Shown piece after piece: positions 34,203 to 43,584 of a stretch of DNA of 64,000 bases. Every line of letters begins with the position of its first letter. The first letter of the stretch is position 1. The DNA lies in contig DBTN01000050.1 of assembly GCA_002307065.1 (NCBI GenBank), forward strand, positions 24,489 to 88,488. Reading direction: 5' to 3'. Below the pieces are notes generated by a model. That model worked only from the letters and a program-made list of their open reading frames with translations, was not told the origin of the DNA and made no database searches. Origin of the DNA: Akkermansiaceae bacterium UBA1315. GTDB taxonomy: Bacteria > Verrucomicrobiota > Verrucomicrobiia > Verrucomicrobiales > Akkermansiaceae. Made by a program: the position numbers and the translations under genes.

Positions 34203-35033
34203 GTGCCTCCCACGCAACAGCCTATCCAATTGATCCATGGCGACTGCCTTGAGGTTCTCCCCGATTTGGAAACCGATCACTTCGATTTGGTGGTCACCTC
34301 TCCTCCGTACAACCTCGGCATCGTTTACAATCGATTCAAAGACACTGCCCCGCGTGATGAATTTCTCGGTTGGTGCAAACAGTGGGCTTCGGAAATCAAG
34401 CGGGTGATGAAAGAGGACGGATCGTTTTTCCTCAACATCGGCGCCGCACCCAAAAACCCCCTCCTTCCGCACCAACTTTTACTGGCACTCACCGACGGCG
34501 AGTCTCCGCTGTTTGTTCTTCAAAACACCTTTCACTGGATCAAATCCATCACCCTCGAATTGCGAACGGAAAAACCGGTTAGCGCCGGACATTTTAAACC
34601 CATCAACTCGAAGCGATTCGTCAATGATTGCCACGAATTCGTCTTCCATCTTACGAAAACCGGGAGCATTCCGTTAGATCGTCGCACCGCTGGCGTTCCC
34701 TATCAGGATAAATCGAACATCTCCCGCTGGGCGCACACCGGTGGACATGACAAACGCTGCCGGGGAAACAATTGGTTCATTCCCTACGAAACCATCAAAT
34801 CCCGCGAAAAAAACCGACCTCATCCCGCGACATTCCCGATCGCCCTCGTCGAGCAGTGTGTTCGCATCCACGGCAAAGGAACTCAAACCCGGCTGCTCGA
34901 TCCGTTCGTCGGCATCGGCACCAGCGCCCTCGCCGCAAAAAACCAGCAACTCGCGGAATTTGTCGGCATCGATCTCGATCAAGACTATCTCGACATCGCC
35001 CGACAACGACTCGCCGATGGATCACATCGCTGA
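34203..35033 (+). CDS. Solitary DNA methyltransferase (N6-adenine or N4-cytosine type)
   Basis: This 276-residue protein starts with GTG. Motif IV TSPPY (SPPY at residues 33-36) precedes motif I DPFVGIGTSALAA near the C-terminus, the circular order of beta-class amino-methyltransferases. SPPY is most often seen in N4-cytosine enzymes but also in some N6-adenine enzymes. No restriction endonuclease or specificity gene is nearby, so it is an orphan or regulatory methylase. Its target is unknown. The ACCGGT excess makes that palindrome an obvious sequence to test, as pure conjecture. The end overlaps the next, opposite-strand gene by 12 bases. Confidence 0.88.
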   Translation: MPPTQQPIQLIHGDCLEVLPDLETDHFDLVVTSPPYNLGIVYNRFKDTAPRDEFLGWCKQWASEIKRVMKEDGSFFLNIGAAPKNPLLPHQLLLALTDGESPLFVLQNTFHWIKSITLELRTEKPVSAGHFKPINSKRFVNDCHEFVFHLTKTGSIPLDRRTAGVPYQDKSNISRWAHTGGHDKRCRGNNWFIPYETIKSREKNRPHPATFPIALVEQCVRIHGKGTQTRLLDPFVGIGTSALAAKNQQLAEFVGIDLDQDYLDIARQRLADGSHR

Positions 35034-35348
35034 ACTCGATTCCGTTTCTCCGAAATGCTTCGTCAACTGGACGTCGATCATTTCGGGAGTCATGCTGTTG
35101 AGTGCGTAAACCGTGATTTCTTCGCCATCATTTTCGACGTCGAGTCGTTCATAGATCTCATAGACCGTCGTCTCCGGCGGCACCGGATTCCCATCCGCGA
35201 GCGCTTCCTCCGGCGTCTCCGAATGCAGCTTCGGCAAGTGCGACTCCGAAGAAATCGGTTGTTCAAAAAGTGACGTGTCCACGCGGATGCGCATTCCGTC
35301 AGCACTGCCGCCGATAAAGAGACATTCCTGAGTGAGGTTTTCTGACAT
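35022..35348 (-). CDS. Conserved-looking hypothetical protein
   Basis: This 108-residue acidic protein has no recognisable domain. It begins ECLFIGGSADGMRIRVD and includes a VYEIYERLDVEN strand segment, so it is probably a small beta-rich protein. Similar short proteins opening with a GGxxDG motif occur in phage and chromosomal contexts. It converges with the methyltransferase by a 12-base overlap and is followed 56 bases later by the TPR gene on the opposite side. The function is unknown. Confidence 0.6.
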   Translation of the reverse strand: MSENLTQECLFIGGSADGMRIRVDTSLFEQPISSESHLPKLHSETPEEALADGNPVPPETTVYEIYERLDVENDGEEITVYALNSMTPEMIDVQLTKHFGETESSSAM

Positions 35349-35404
35349 TTTTCAAAGTACCCCGTGAACCTCCGGATCGCAAATCCGTAAATTTCAAAAA
35401 CCGG

Positions 35405-36679
35405 TCATGCCCTGCGAGCTTTCCTCAATGCAGGAATCATCGCCAGCCATGTGGTTCCCAAGGCGATGATGGCCGCCATGGAAATCGCCAAACCTGCGGC
35501 ACCTTCCATCACGAACCGGTCCGGATTTCTTAAAAGATCCACCACCGCGACACCGCCTAACAAAATCACTCCGATCGCCGCCAAACCAAACACGACCTGC
35601 CCAAGTTTGGAAGGATTCGTAAAAACCATCGTCGCTGGCAAACTCGCGACCATCAAAGCGCCACCGCCAAAAGTAAGCGGATTCATTCCAAGGGAAAAAC
35701 CGGTGGCGAGTGACACCAGACCACCGAAAAATAACAGACCGACCGCCAAACCTTCGGCTTTTTCCCCTCGATCCAACGACAACCGCGCCACCGGATCCCG
35801 AAGCAAAACAAAGTTCGCCAAGCCCGAAGCCAGCCACGTCCCGAAAAGAAAGACAAAATAAACCACCACCAACACGCCGACCAACACCGGATGGATCATC
35901 TCCGCAGCCCATCGCAGGATTTTGAAACCGAAAAGAATCCCCAGCACCATGAGAAACCGGTTTCCCTCGCTGAATCGCTGCATGAAAAACGCCCATCGGA
36001 GAAACAACCGGTAAAACTTTGACCGCGCGCGATAGGCCTCCTTTAACCCTTCCCGAGCATGATTCAGATCCGGATCCAGACGCAGCGACTCTTTGAAAAA
36101 TCCCTCCGCTTCTGAAATTCTTCCCCGCTGCAACGCTCCCCAACCTGCATTCGCGAAGGAAAAGGCATTCTCCGGATCACGCGCCAGGCGCCTGCGGTTT
36201 TCCTCTTCGGAATCGTCCAACCGGTTTTGCAGCCGCAACACATGCGCCAGCAAATTCGACGCCGTCTCATCATCCGGATCGAGCGCCAAGGACTCGCGTG
36301 CGCATTCCTCCGCCTCTTTCCAACGTCTCAACGCGGATAGGACGATCGCCCGGGTATTCCATCCATAAACCGACTGCGGGTCCAAAGACACCGCAGATTC
36401 GGCAAGCGGAAGCGCTTCTTTTTCCCGATCCAATTGAGTGAGAATTTGCGCCTGCAACGCCAACGGAAAGGATTGATCCGGCAACAAACCCGTCGCCGTT
36501 TTTGCATCTTCCAAGGCGAGCTTCATCGCCCCAGGAATTTCAGACCGGTTTAGCGCGAGCTCAATATACAAATCCGGATTATCGGGAAAATGAGGAAGCT
36601 GACGCTGCAGCAGCACCACTGCTTCTTCATATCGCCGATGCTGACGCAAAAGCTGGGCCCGGGAAAAATCGTCACTCAT
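35405..36679 (-). CDS. TPR-repeat membrane protein
   Basis: In this 424-residue product, residues 1-215 hold about six tetratricopeptide repeats with the W/L/G/Y/A/F/A/P pattern (for example YEEAVVLLQRQLPHFPDNPDLYIELAL). The C-terminal half has about six hydrophobic helices. The TPR part is probably cytoplasmic and protein-binding. Its start overlaps the preceding AAA+ gene by 4 bases (ATGA), so the two are made together and may form a complex. The exact partner is unknown. Confidence 0.8.
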   Translation of the reverse strand: MSDDFSRAQLLRQHRRYEEAVVLLQRQLPHFPDNPDLYIELALNRSEIPGAMKLALEDAKTATGLLPDQSFPLALQAQILTQLDREKEALPLAESAVSLDPQSVYGWNTRAIVLSALRRWKEAEECARESLALDPDDETASNLLAHVLRLQNRLDDSEEENRRRLARDPENAFSFANAGWGALQRGRISEAEGFFKESLRLDPDLNHAREGLKEAYRARSKFYRLFLRWAFFMQRFSEGNRFLMVLGILFGFKILRWAAEMIHPVLVGVLVVVYFVFLFGTWLASGLANFVLLRDPVARLSLDRGEKAEGLAVGLLFFGGLVSLATGFSLGMNPLTFGGGALMVASLPATMVFTNPSKLGQVVFGLAAIGVILLGGVAVVDLLRNPDRFVMEGAAGLAISMAAIIALGTTWLAMIPALRKARRA

Positions 36680-38058
36680 TTTTTCAGTCCGAGATAAGTC
36701 AAAACATCATCATACAATCCGCCTTGATTGGCATAAAGCGCATGATTCTTCGCACTTTCGAACCACTTGCGAGTGGAGGGTTTCACCTCTTTGGCCGCCT
36801 TGCTTAACATCTTGCCGCTGACCGGAATCATCGATCCTTTCCGCATCGCTTCGTTAAGCGCGGCTTCGGTCGCCTGATCAAAAACCGCCCGCAGATCCGC
36901 TCCGGAAAACCCATCGGTCCGTTTTGCCAAATCCGCCGGATCGAAGTCGGCGACCGGTTTTCCTTTTGCATGAATCTTGGCGATTTCCTGCCTCGCTCCC
37001 GCATCCGGGGGAGGAACAAAGATGACCCGGTCAAATCGGCCCGGCCTCAAAAACGCACCATCGAGATGCCACGGAGCGTTCGTCGCACCGAGAATCAGGA
37101 CCCCATCGTTCGCGGCTTGTGCACCGTCCAGTTCGGCCAAAAATTGGTTGATCAAATTCCGCCCAGCCGATTGGCGAAGATCACGCCGATCGGCTGCCAA
37201 CGCGTCGGTTTCATCAAAAAACAGAACTGCCGGAGCAGACTTCCGAGCCAGTTCAAAAATGGTATGCAATTTCTGTTCGGACCCTCCGATATACATATCT
37301 AACACTTGATGCAGTCCGACCGAAAAAAACGACGCGTTGATCTCTCCCGCCGTCGCCCGCGCCATCAATGTTTTTCCACATCCCGGCGGACCGTATAACA
37401 AAACGCCGCCACCCGGTTTACGCCCATAAGCGGCGAACAGCTCCGGATTTTTGAGCGGATGAATGATCTTCATCCGGATCTCGTCCTTCACCTTTTCCAT
37501 TCCGCCAACGTCCTCAAATTTGACATCCGGCTTCAGTCGAAACTCCAGATCCAGATCGCGCGCCGCCACCGCATCCAATCCTTCAAAAGGAAAATCATCT
37601 TCCTCGACCAAGTCCCCGGAGGACGTATGAGCAACTCGTTTCCCGCCACCGGCTTTCAAAATTTCCCTCAGCAATTCCTCATCGGCGAGCGACCGATCCA
37701 GATCGACCGCCGTATCGTAAAATTCCCGCGCGGCGGAAATATCGGATTCCTCCATCGCGATGCGGGCCCTGAGCAGCCACGCCGCCGCGAATCGAGGTTG
37801 CTGTTCGCATAAAACTTCCAGTCTCACCGCCGCCTGCGAGCTCTCGCCCGCCAAATCCAACAACCTCGCGATCGCCAATAACGCCTCGCCATGATCCGGT
37901 TGCAGTGCGACGACCCGGTCGTAAAACTTCCTCGCATCGGCGAACTCAAACCGCTCTTCGTGCGATTTCGCGACGAGCGCAAGCAACGGGACGTTTTCAG
38001 GCGAAGCGGCCAGCGCCGCCTTCAGTGCTTCCAAATCCATGGTTTCAGAAAAGCGCAC
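36676..38058 (-). CDS. AAA+ ATPase with N-terminal TPR region (CDC48/proteasome-ATPase-like)
   Basis: This 460-residue protein has two or three TPR-like helical repeats in residues 20-130, then an AAA+ module: Walker A GPPGCGKT at 223-230, Walker B VLFFDETDAL, sensor 1 GATN, and the arginine-finger region LRPGRFDRVIF. The pore loop corresponds to DMYIGGSEQKL. FEDVGGMEKVKDEI before the module is the classic start of CDC48/FtsH-type domains. No protease domain is present, so it is an unfoldase or remodeller. It is the first gene of a two-gene operon with the TPR membrane protein. Confidence 0.85.
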   Translation of the reverse strand: MRFSETMDLEALKAALAASPENVPLLALVAKSHEERFEFADARKFYDRVVALQPDHGEALLAIARLLDLAGESSQAAVRLEVLCEQQPRFAAAWLLRARIAMEESDISAAREFYDTAVDLDRSLADEELLREILKAGGGKRVAHTSSGDLVEEDDFPFEGLDAVAARDLDLEFRLKPDVKFEDVGGMEKVKDEIRMKIIHPLKNPELFAAYGRKPGGGVLLYGPPGCGKTLMARATAGEINASFFSVGLHQVLDMYIGGSEQKLHTIFELARKSAPAVLFFDETDALAADRRDLRQSAGRNLINQFLAELDGAQAANDGVLILGATNAPWHLDGAFLRPGRFDRVIFVPPPDAGARQEIAKIHAKGKPVADFDPADLAKRTDGFSGADLRAVFDQATEAALNEAMRKGSMIPVSGKMLSKAAKEVKPSTRKWFESAKNHALYANQGGLYDDVLTYLGLKK

Positions 38059-38153
38059 TCCTCAAATCAATCAAGCCCGCTCTCATCACCCGTTTCGCAT
38101 TTTTCCGAAACTTCCATTGCAGTTTGGCGAAAATACCCGACCGGTTTGACCGC

Positions 38154-38960
38154 ATGACATCGGCCGATTTTTCCTACAATCTCGAGCGTTTCACCGGCTT
38201 CGCCGCCGTTTACGATCACGCCCGCCCTTCCCCGCCCGCGATCCTGGCCGATCTGCTTCGAAACATCGCGCAGACGGATTTCCCCGATCAAGTCGTCGAT
38301 CTCGGGTGTGGCACCGGTTTGTCAACCCGCTACTGGATCGGCAGGGCAAAATCCGTGATCGGCATCGAGCCGACCGATTCGATGCGCGATCAGGCGGAGT
38401 CGCAGGGCGGGGAAAACGTTTCTTATCGAAAAGCATTTTCAGACGCGACCGGCCTGGCGGAAAATTCCACCGACATCGTCACCTGCGCTCAATCGCTGCA
38501 CTGGATGAATCCGAGCACCACTTTCCACGAAGCCGCGAGAATCCTCCGGCCCGGTGGCGTTTTCGCCGCTTACGACTACGATTGGCCGCCCGTCACCGGT
38601 TCGTGGCTGCTCGACGCGACCTATGACGAATGCATGACTTCCGCCCACGTCATGGAAAAAAAGGCGGGCATCCTCGAGCGACTCCAACGTTGGGAAAAAG
38701 CCGGACATCTTTCCCGAATGCGCGAGAGCGGCGCCTTCCGCTACTGCCGGGAAATCACCGTCCACCACCTCGATCACGGCAACGCCGAGCGTCTGGTGGC
38801 ATTATTTTTAAGCCAAGGTCACGTGCAGTCCTTGCTCAAAATCGGTCACTCGCCAGCCGAATTGCAGCTCGATCGGCTGCGTGAAACGGCCATCCGAGAA
38901 ATCGGAAACGACCTAACACCATGGACTTGGAGCAGCCGGGTCCGGCTTGGGATTGTATAA
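38154..38960 (+). CDS. SAM-dependent methyltransferase, class I
   Basis: This 268-residue protein has motif I VVDLGCGTGLSTRYW at about residues 44-58, then VIGIEPTDSMRDQA, a CAQSLHWM post-II segment, and ILRPGGVFAAYDYDW. It resembles UbiE/yeast Tmt1-like small-molecule methylases of the Methyltransf_11 group. The ATG at 38154 was chosen over an upstream open frame because the fold starts there. The substrate is not predictable. It is divergent from the AAA+ gene. Confidence 0.82.
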   Translation: MTSADFSYNLERFTGFAAVYDHARPSPPAILADLLRNIAQTDFPDQVVDLGCGTGLSTRYWIGRAKSVIGIEPTDSMRDQAESQGGENVSYRKAFSDATGLAENSTDIVTCAQSLHWMNPSTTFHEAARILRPGGVFAAYDYDWPPVTGSWLLDATYDECMTSAHVMEKKAGILERLQRWEKAGHLSRMRESGAFRYCREITVHHLDHGNAERLVALFLSQGHVQSLLKIGHSPAELQLDRLRETAIREIGNDLTPWTWSSRVRLGIV

Positions 38961-39062
38961 ACATTCTCTCCCAACCGCAGAATCCCGCCGAACTCGTCAT
39001 CTCGCGATTTCCTTCCGCAAACCCTTGCCAGCGCGCGGGCGGTGGGTTAATCCACCTCGCCT

Positions 39063-40658
39063 ATGGCCACCTATCGCGTGCTGGTTTCTGACCCCATTTC
39101 GGAAAAAGGTGTGGATGCTCTCCGCTCCGCTCCTGGGATTTCCGTCGATGTAAACACCGGTCTCAAACCGGAAGAACTCCTCAAAATCATCGGCGACTAT
39201 CACGGTCTCGTCGTGCGTTCCCAGACAAAGGTCACTCCAGAAGTCTTCGCTGCCGCTACCAATCTCAAAGCGATCGGTCGCGCCGGTGTCGGCGTCGACA
39301 ACATCGACCGGTCCGCGGCTACCGACCACGGCGTGGTCGTGATGAACACCCCGAGCGGCAATACGATTTCCACCGCTGAGCACGCCTTCTCGCTGATGCT
39401 TTCGCTCGCTCGCAACATCCCGCAGGCCCACGCCACCGTTATCGCCGGAAAATGGGATCGCAAATCTTTTGAAGGCATCGAAGTTTTCGGCAAACGCCTC
39501 GCCATCCTCGGCATGGGTCGCATCGGAACGGAATTCGCAAAACGCGCCCAAGCGTTCGGCATCACAGTCGTCGCCTACGACCCCTTCCTCACCGCCGCCC
39601 GCGCCCAATCCCTGAAGGTGGAACTCGCGGAAACTCCGGAAATCGCCCTGACCGGTGCCGATCTCGTCACCCTTCACGTTCCGTTGACCCCGGAAACGCA
39701 GCACATCATCAATGCCGACCGCATCGCTTTGCTCAACAAAGGCGCGCTCGTCGTGAACTGCGCTCGTGGCGGGCTGGTGGATGAAGCGGCCGCAAAAGCC
39801 GCTCTCGACTCCGGCCACCTCGGCGGCATCGCTCTGGACGTTTACGAAGTCGAACCTCCACCGGCAGATTTTCCCCTGTTTGATTCGAAAAAAGCGGTCT
39901 TCACCCCTCACCTTGGTGCCTCGACCGCAGAAGCTCAGGAAAACGTCGGCATCGAAGTCGCTCACCAAGTGAAAGATTTCCTCGTTTCCGGTGAAATCCG
40001 CAATGCCGTCAACATGCCAAACCTCGACAGCCGCACGATCGAGGAAGTCGGCCCGTATCTCGATTTGGCGCGTTCCCTCGGCAAGCTGCTTTCGAAAATC
40101 GGCCCGGCTCAATCCGAGGCCATCCGCGTGTCCTACGTTGGACCGGTTTCCGAGATCGATACCGAACTGGTCAAACGCTCGGTTCTCGCCGGCTATCTCG
40201 AAGCCGCCCATCATGAAGCGCAGGTCAACCTGATCAACGCTCCTGCGATTGCGAAAGCTCACGGCATCCAAGTCACCGAGTCGACCTCGGGACTTGCGAC
40301 GACTTTCACCGATCTCATCGAAGTCTCCGTCGTCAAAGGCAACGAAATCGCCACCGTCGCCGGAACGCTCGTCGGAAAATCCGCTCGGATCGTCCACATC
40401 GAAGGCCACTACGTCGAAACGAATCCAACCGGTCGCTTCCTTTTCGTCGAAAATGACGACCGCCCGGGCATCGTCGGCACGCTGGGCAGCGCTCTGGGCA
40501 GCGCTTCGGTGAACATCGCGAACATGTCACTCAGCCGGAATCGTGAAAAAAACACCGCAGTCACGGTCATCGAAGTCGATACCGAACCACCGGTCACTCT
40601 GCTCGAAACCCTGCGCGGCACTCCTGGGATCCTGCGCGTCCTTAGTTTCGAACTTTAA
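39063..40658 (+). CDS. serA: D-3-phosphoglycerate dehydrogenase
   Basis: This 531-residue long-form SerA has a substrate-binding domain with GRAGVGVDNID, a nucleotide fold LAILGMGRIGTEFAKRA, and the catalytic set R (VNCARGG), E (DVYEVEP) and H (TPHLGAST). An allosteric substrate-binding domain follows, with a C-terminal ACT domain (FVENDDRPGIVGTLGS...NMSLSR) for serine feedback. It converts 3-phosphoglycerate to 3-phosphohydroxypyruvate, the first step of serine synthesis. Length fits the bacterial four-domain class (about 525-530). Confidence 0.97.
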   Translation: MATYRVLVSDPISEKGVDALRSAPGISVDVNTGLKPEELLKIIGDYHGLVVRSQTKVTPEVFAAATNLKAIGRAGVGVDNIDRSAATDHGVVVMNTPSGNTISTAEHAFSLMLSLARNIPQAHATVIAGKWDRKSFEGIEVFGKRLAILGMGRIGTEFAKRAQAFGITVVAYDPFLTAARAQSLKVELAETPEIALTGADLVTLHVPLTPETQHIINADRIALLNKGALVVNCARGGLVDEAAAKAALDSGHLGGIALDVYEVEPPPADFPLFDSKKAVFTPHLGASTAEAQENVGIEVAHQVKDFLVSGEIRNAVNMPNLDSRTIEEVGPYLDLARSLGKLLSKIGPAQSEAIRVSYVGPVSEIDTELVKRSVLAGYLEAAHHEAQVNLINAPAIAKAHGIQVTESTSGLATTFTDLIEVSVVKGNEIATVAGTLVGKSARIVHIEGHYVETNPTGRFLFVENDDRPGIVGTLGSALGSASVNIANMSLSRNREKNTAVTVIEVDTEPPVTLLETLRGTPGILRVLSFEL

Positions 40659-40723
40659 AAAGTATGCGCAAATGGAGAAATCCATTGCCAAGATTCACGA
40701 ACCTTCTTTAACTCGTTCCCAGC

Positions 40724-41155
40724 ATGAAAAAACTCCTCGTCATCGCTACAGCCTTCGTCGCACTCAGCGGCTTAGTTGCCGCAGATATCCAAGCTCCTCC
40801 AGGCTCCCAATATACCAAATCCCGTAAATTGGGCCGCGGCATCAGCAACATCCTTTACGGATTCATGGAAATCCCTGAGCAAATCGTTCGCAAAACTGAT
40901 TCCTACGGCAGCAAAGCCGGTTGGAGTTATGGCGCTGTCGATGGCACCAGCCGTGGCCTTCGCCGCCTCGGTTATGGTTTCTATGAGCTTTTCACCTTCA
41001 CCTGCCCAACGTATCGCGGCACTTTCAAGCCACCTTACGAGCGTTGCGGTGAAGACAACCGGATCGAGATGAACCCTCATGACGGCCTGTCCGAATTCCC
41101 ACCTCAACTGGGCGCGGAAAGCTACTTCTCTCACAGTCGCGCTCAGAATTACTGA
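40724..41155 (+). CDS. Exosortase-system-associated protein, TIGR04073 family
   Basis: In this 143-residue secreted protein, the signal peptide covers residues 1-20 (MKKLLVIATAFVALSGLVAA). The mature part contains the family signature RKLGRGISNILYGFMEIPEQIV and a second GLRRLGYGFYELFTF half that resembles an internal duplication. TIGR04073 proteins occur in genomes with exosortase/PEP-CTERM systems, mainly verrucomicrobial, and their role is unknown. A strong terminator follows 31 bases after the stop. The orphan PEP-CTERM tail at 7079 is consistent. Confidence 0.88.
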   Translation: MKKLLVIATAFVALSGLVAADIQAPPGSQYTKSRKLGRGISNILYGFMEIPEQIVRKTDSYGSKAGWSYGAVDGTSRGLRRLGYGFYELFTFTCPTYRGTFKPPYERCGEDNRIEMNPHDGLSEFPPQLGAESYFSHSRAQNY

Positions 41156-41185
41156 GAATCGACCCTAAAAAATCCCAAAATTTTC

Positions 41186-41221
41186 ATCCCGACAGTGGTT
41201 TCCGCTGTCGGGATTTTTTTT
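41186..41221 (+). terminator. Intrinsic terminator after the TIGR04073 gene
   Basis: A perfect 10-base stem ATCCCGACAG/CTGTCGGGAT encloses a 9-base loop and runs into eight T residues. An A/T-rich stretch before it on the other strand (TTTTGGGATTTTTTAG) makes it partly bidirectional. It may also end dnaG transcription from outside, but dnaG reads away from it. Confidence 0.92.
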
Positions 41222-41260
41222 GTACAGTTGACGATTTCAAGAACCGGTATTCCGACGCTT

Positions 41261-43159
41261 TTACGCGCCCTTTTTCCGATCCACCCACTTTTTCCAAGGC
41301 GGTGCCTTTTCCCGAAACGTTGCAGGTGGAAGCTCGTCGTCAAATTCATGCCGCTGGCCCATCCCGCGCATCAGGGAACTGATTTCCTTGGCTTCTTGCA
41401 AAAGCTCCATCATGCGCTCCCGGGAGATCCCTGGCTCCTTCAGCGCCGCTTTCACCGCAGAATCCCGGCGTTGCAAAACCGTGCTCGAAAGCAATGCCAG
41501 AGTCGATTCCGCCGCCTGAATGCTATCTTCCGACGGCACGCTTCCCTGTGCCGATAAGGCCAGCCGGTCGGATTCCGGCAAGCTGCCAAGAAATGCATTC
41601 ACCGCAGCGTGCGATGCCGGATCCGGTGCCGCCGCCAAGATTTTTTCCAACAGCGGAATCCCTTCCAACCACCGGTTTGCCTCGTGCAAGGTCTCGAACT
41701 GCTCCGCCAAAAAATGCTGCGCCGTCGCCGATGAGAGCGCCAGATGGCATAACCAGCCAACGATCTGATGAACCGGCGTCGGCTCGATTTTTTCGGCGAG
41801 TTTCTCATTCGCCGTCGACCGATCGAATTCTGGCCGTCGCGGCTGCGCCAAAAGTTTGCCAATCGCTTCTCGCAGCGCGGAAGCCGAAGTTTGCAAATAG
41901 GAAGCGACCAAATTGATCTGATAATCCCGCGCTACCACATCGCTCATCGCCGCCAACAAGCTGACACAATCGTTGACTAAAATCGCGCGCTCTGCCGCTG
42001 AATCCAAAGCGCCACGAGCCCGGGCACGGGACAGTTTGAAATCAAAATATTCCTTCGCATTTCCGATCAATTCACGAAACGCATCCGCGCCGTGATTTTT
42101 CAAAAACGTATCCGGATCATCCCCTGCGGGCATTTCGACGACCTTCGCGCTCAGCCCTTCCGCAATCAACTCGCGGAACGCTTTTTCCGACGCGGCAATA
42201 CCCGCGTTGTCGGCATCGTAACAAAGTACGACGCTGCTGGTATATCGCTTGAGAATCCGAGCGTGCTGCTGCGTGCAAGCCGTTCCGCAAGTCGCAATCG
42301 CATGATCGATTCCCGCCTCGTGGCAACAAATCGCATCGATCTGTCCCTCACAAAGCAATGCGGATTTTTGTTTCAACATCGAAGCGCGCGCGCGGTCCAA
42401 CGCAAACAACACATTCGATTTTTTGAAAATGGGCGTCTCGGGGGAGTTGATGTATTTCCCGCCCTGCTGCTCCTCATTTAACTTCCGTCCACTGAACGCG
42501 ATGACGTCGCCGATTTCATTCCGGATCGAAAACATCAACCGGTCATTAAATCTTACAAAAATTCCGGCCCGTGGATTTCCATCCACCTTCATCCCCGCCA
42601 AACCGGACGCGACCAATTCCCGGCCGGTAAATTTCCGGGCCCTCGCCCAATCCAAAAACACCTGAGGATTTCTCGGCATCCATCCGACCGTCCACCGCTC
42701 GGCCATTTCCCTGCCAAATCCACGCGACGTCATGTAACTCCGCGCATGGGCGGCGTCGGGATTCCGCAGCAGTTGCTCATAAAAAAATGCCGCCGCTTCC
42801 CGATGCAGATCCAGCAACCGCCCCCTCACCCGCCGATTCTGATCCGCCAAAGGATTGGATTCCTCTTCAATGATAAGAACGCCCGACCGGTTTGCCAATT
42901 TGCGCACGGCATCGGTAAACGGAAGATTTTCATACTCGCGAACAAACGCGATCGCATCGCCACCCTTTCCACAGCCAAAACAATGAAACGTCTGGCGCAC
43001 CGGATTCACCGTGAAAGACGGCGTTTTTTCGTGATGAAACGGGCAGTTCGCCTTGAACTGGGAACCCGCACGCTTCAACTGAATATACGAGCCGATCAAA
43101 TCGACGATGTCTGTCGATTCGAGCACTTTCTCGATACTTTCCTTGGGAATCTGGGCCAC
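41261..43159 (-). CDS. dnaG: DNA primase
   Basis: This 632-residue protein has an N-terminal CHC2 zinc finger (C39, H42, C60, C63) and a TOPRIM catalytic domain with LLCEGQIDAI and VVLCYDADNAG. The C-terminal helicase-binding region is less conserved. The enzyme makes RNA primers for replication. It sits in no obvious rpoD or rpsU macrooperon; its upstream neighbour is a tRNA-Val gene on the other strand, 160 bases away, with nothing clear between. Confidence 0.96.
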   Translation of the reverse strand: MAQIPKESIEKVLESTDIVDLIGSYIQLKRAGSQFKANCPFHHEKTPSFTVNPVRQTFHCFGCGKGGDAIAFVREYENLPFTDAVRKLANRSGVLIIEEESNPLADQNRRVRGRLLDLHREAAAFFYEQLLRNPDAAHARSYMTSRGFGREMAERWTVGWMPRNPQVFLDWARARKFTGRELVASGLAGMKVDGNPRAGIFVRFNDRLMFSIRNEIGDVIAFSGRKLNEEQQGGKYINSPETPIFKKSNVLFALDRARASMLKQKSALLCEGQIDAICCHEAGIDHAIATCGTACTQQHARILKRYTSSVVLCYDADNAGIAASEKAFRELIAEGLSAKVVEMPAGDDPDTFLKNHGADAFRELIGNAKEYFDFKLSRARARGALDSAAERAILVNDCVSLLAAMSDVVARDYQINLVASYLQTSASALREAIGKLLAQPRRPEFDRSTANEKLAEKIEPTPVHQIVGWLCHLALSSATAQHFLAEQFETLHEANRWLEGIPLLEKILAAAPDPASHAAVNAFLGSLPESDRLALSAQGSVPSEDSIQAAESTLALLSSTVLQRRDSAVKAALKEPGISRERMMELLQEAKEISSLMRGMGQRHEFDDELPPATFREKAPPWKKWVDRKKGA

Positions 43160-43318
43160 TGCGTTGCGGAGTCGGCCGTCACTATGCGCAGACCGATCGG
43201 TTGGCGGAATCGCAAATTTAGAAAATCCCGATCTTGTTTACTGAATTGCTTGCCAAGTCCCGTCGCCACCGGTAATCCTCCCGCCCGGTCCGCAGGTTTC
43301 TGCAACCCTTTCCGGAAA

Positions 43319-43393
43319 GCGCGCTTAGCTCAGTGGTAGAGCACATCGTTCACACCGATGGGGTCACTGGTTCGAAACCAGTAGTGCGCACCA
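43319..43393 (+). tRNA. tRNA-Val, anticodon CAC
   Basis: A 75-base cloverleaf. The acceptor stem GCGCGCT/AGTGCGC has one G-T pair, discriminator A and encoded CCA. The D-arm is AGCTCAGTGGTAGAGC; anticodon stem CATCG/CGATG with loop TTCACAC gives CAC; T-arm CTGGTTCGAAACCAG. The CCA makes this tRNA unlike the tRNA-Leu in this window. Confidence 0.96.
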
Positions 43394-43584
43394 TTCGGAA
43401 ATCCCTCAAAGTGAGGAGCCCCCGTCCGTCAGCCCCAAAGCTCCCTGCTCGTGTTTTTGGCAAAGCTGCACGATTTCCCCTTTTAAAAAACGCCGTCGCC
43501 CGATCGCGTTCGGAGACCAAGAATCCATCTCGACGGACTCTCATCCATTTCTCATCTTCGATCCGGCAATCTCGTTATCAACTC

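Noticed and set aside
38997..40409. Minus-strand open frame (470 codons) opposite serA
   Set aside because: Lies entirely across serA and has the same low-complexity shadow composition.
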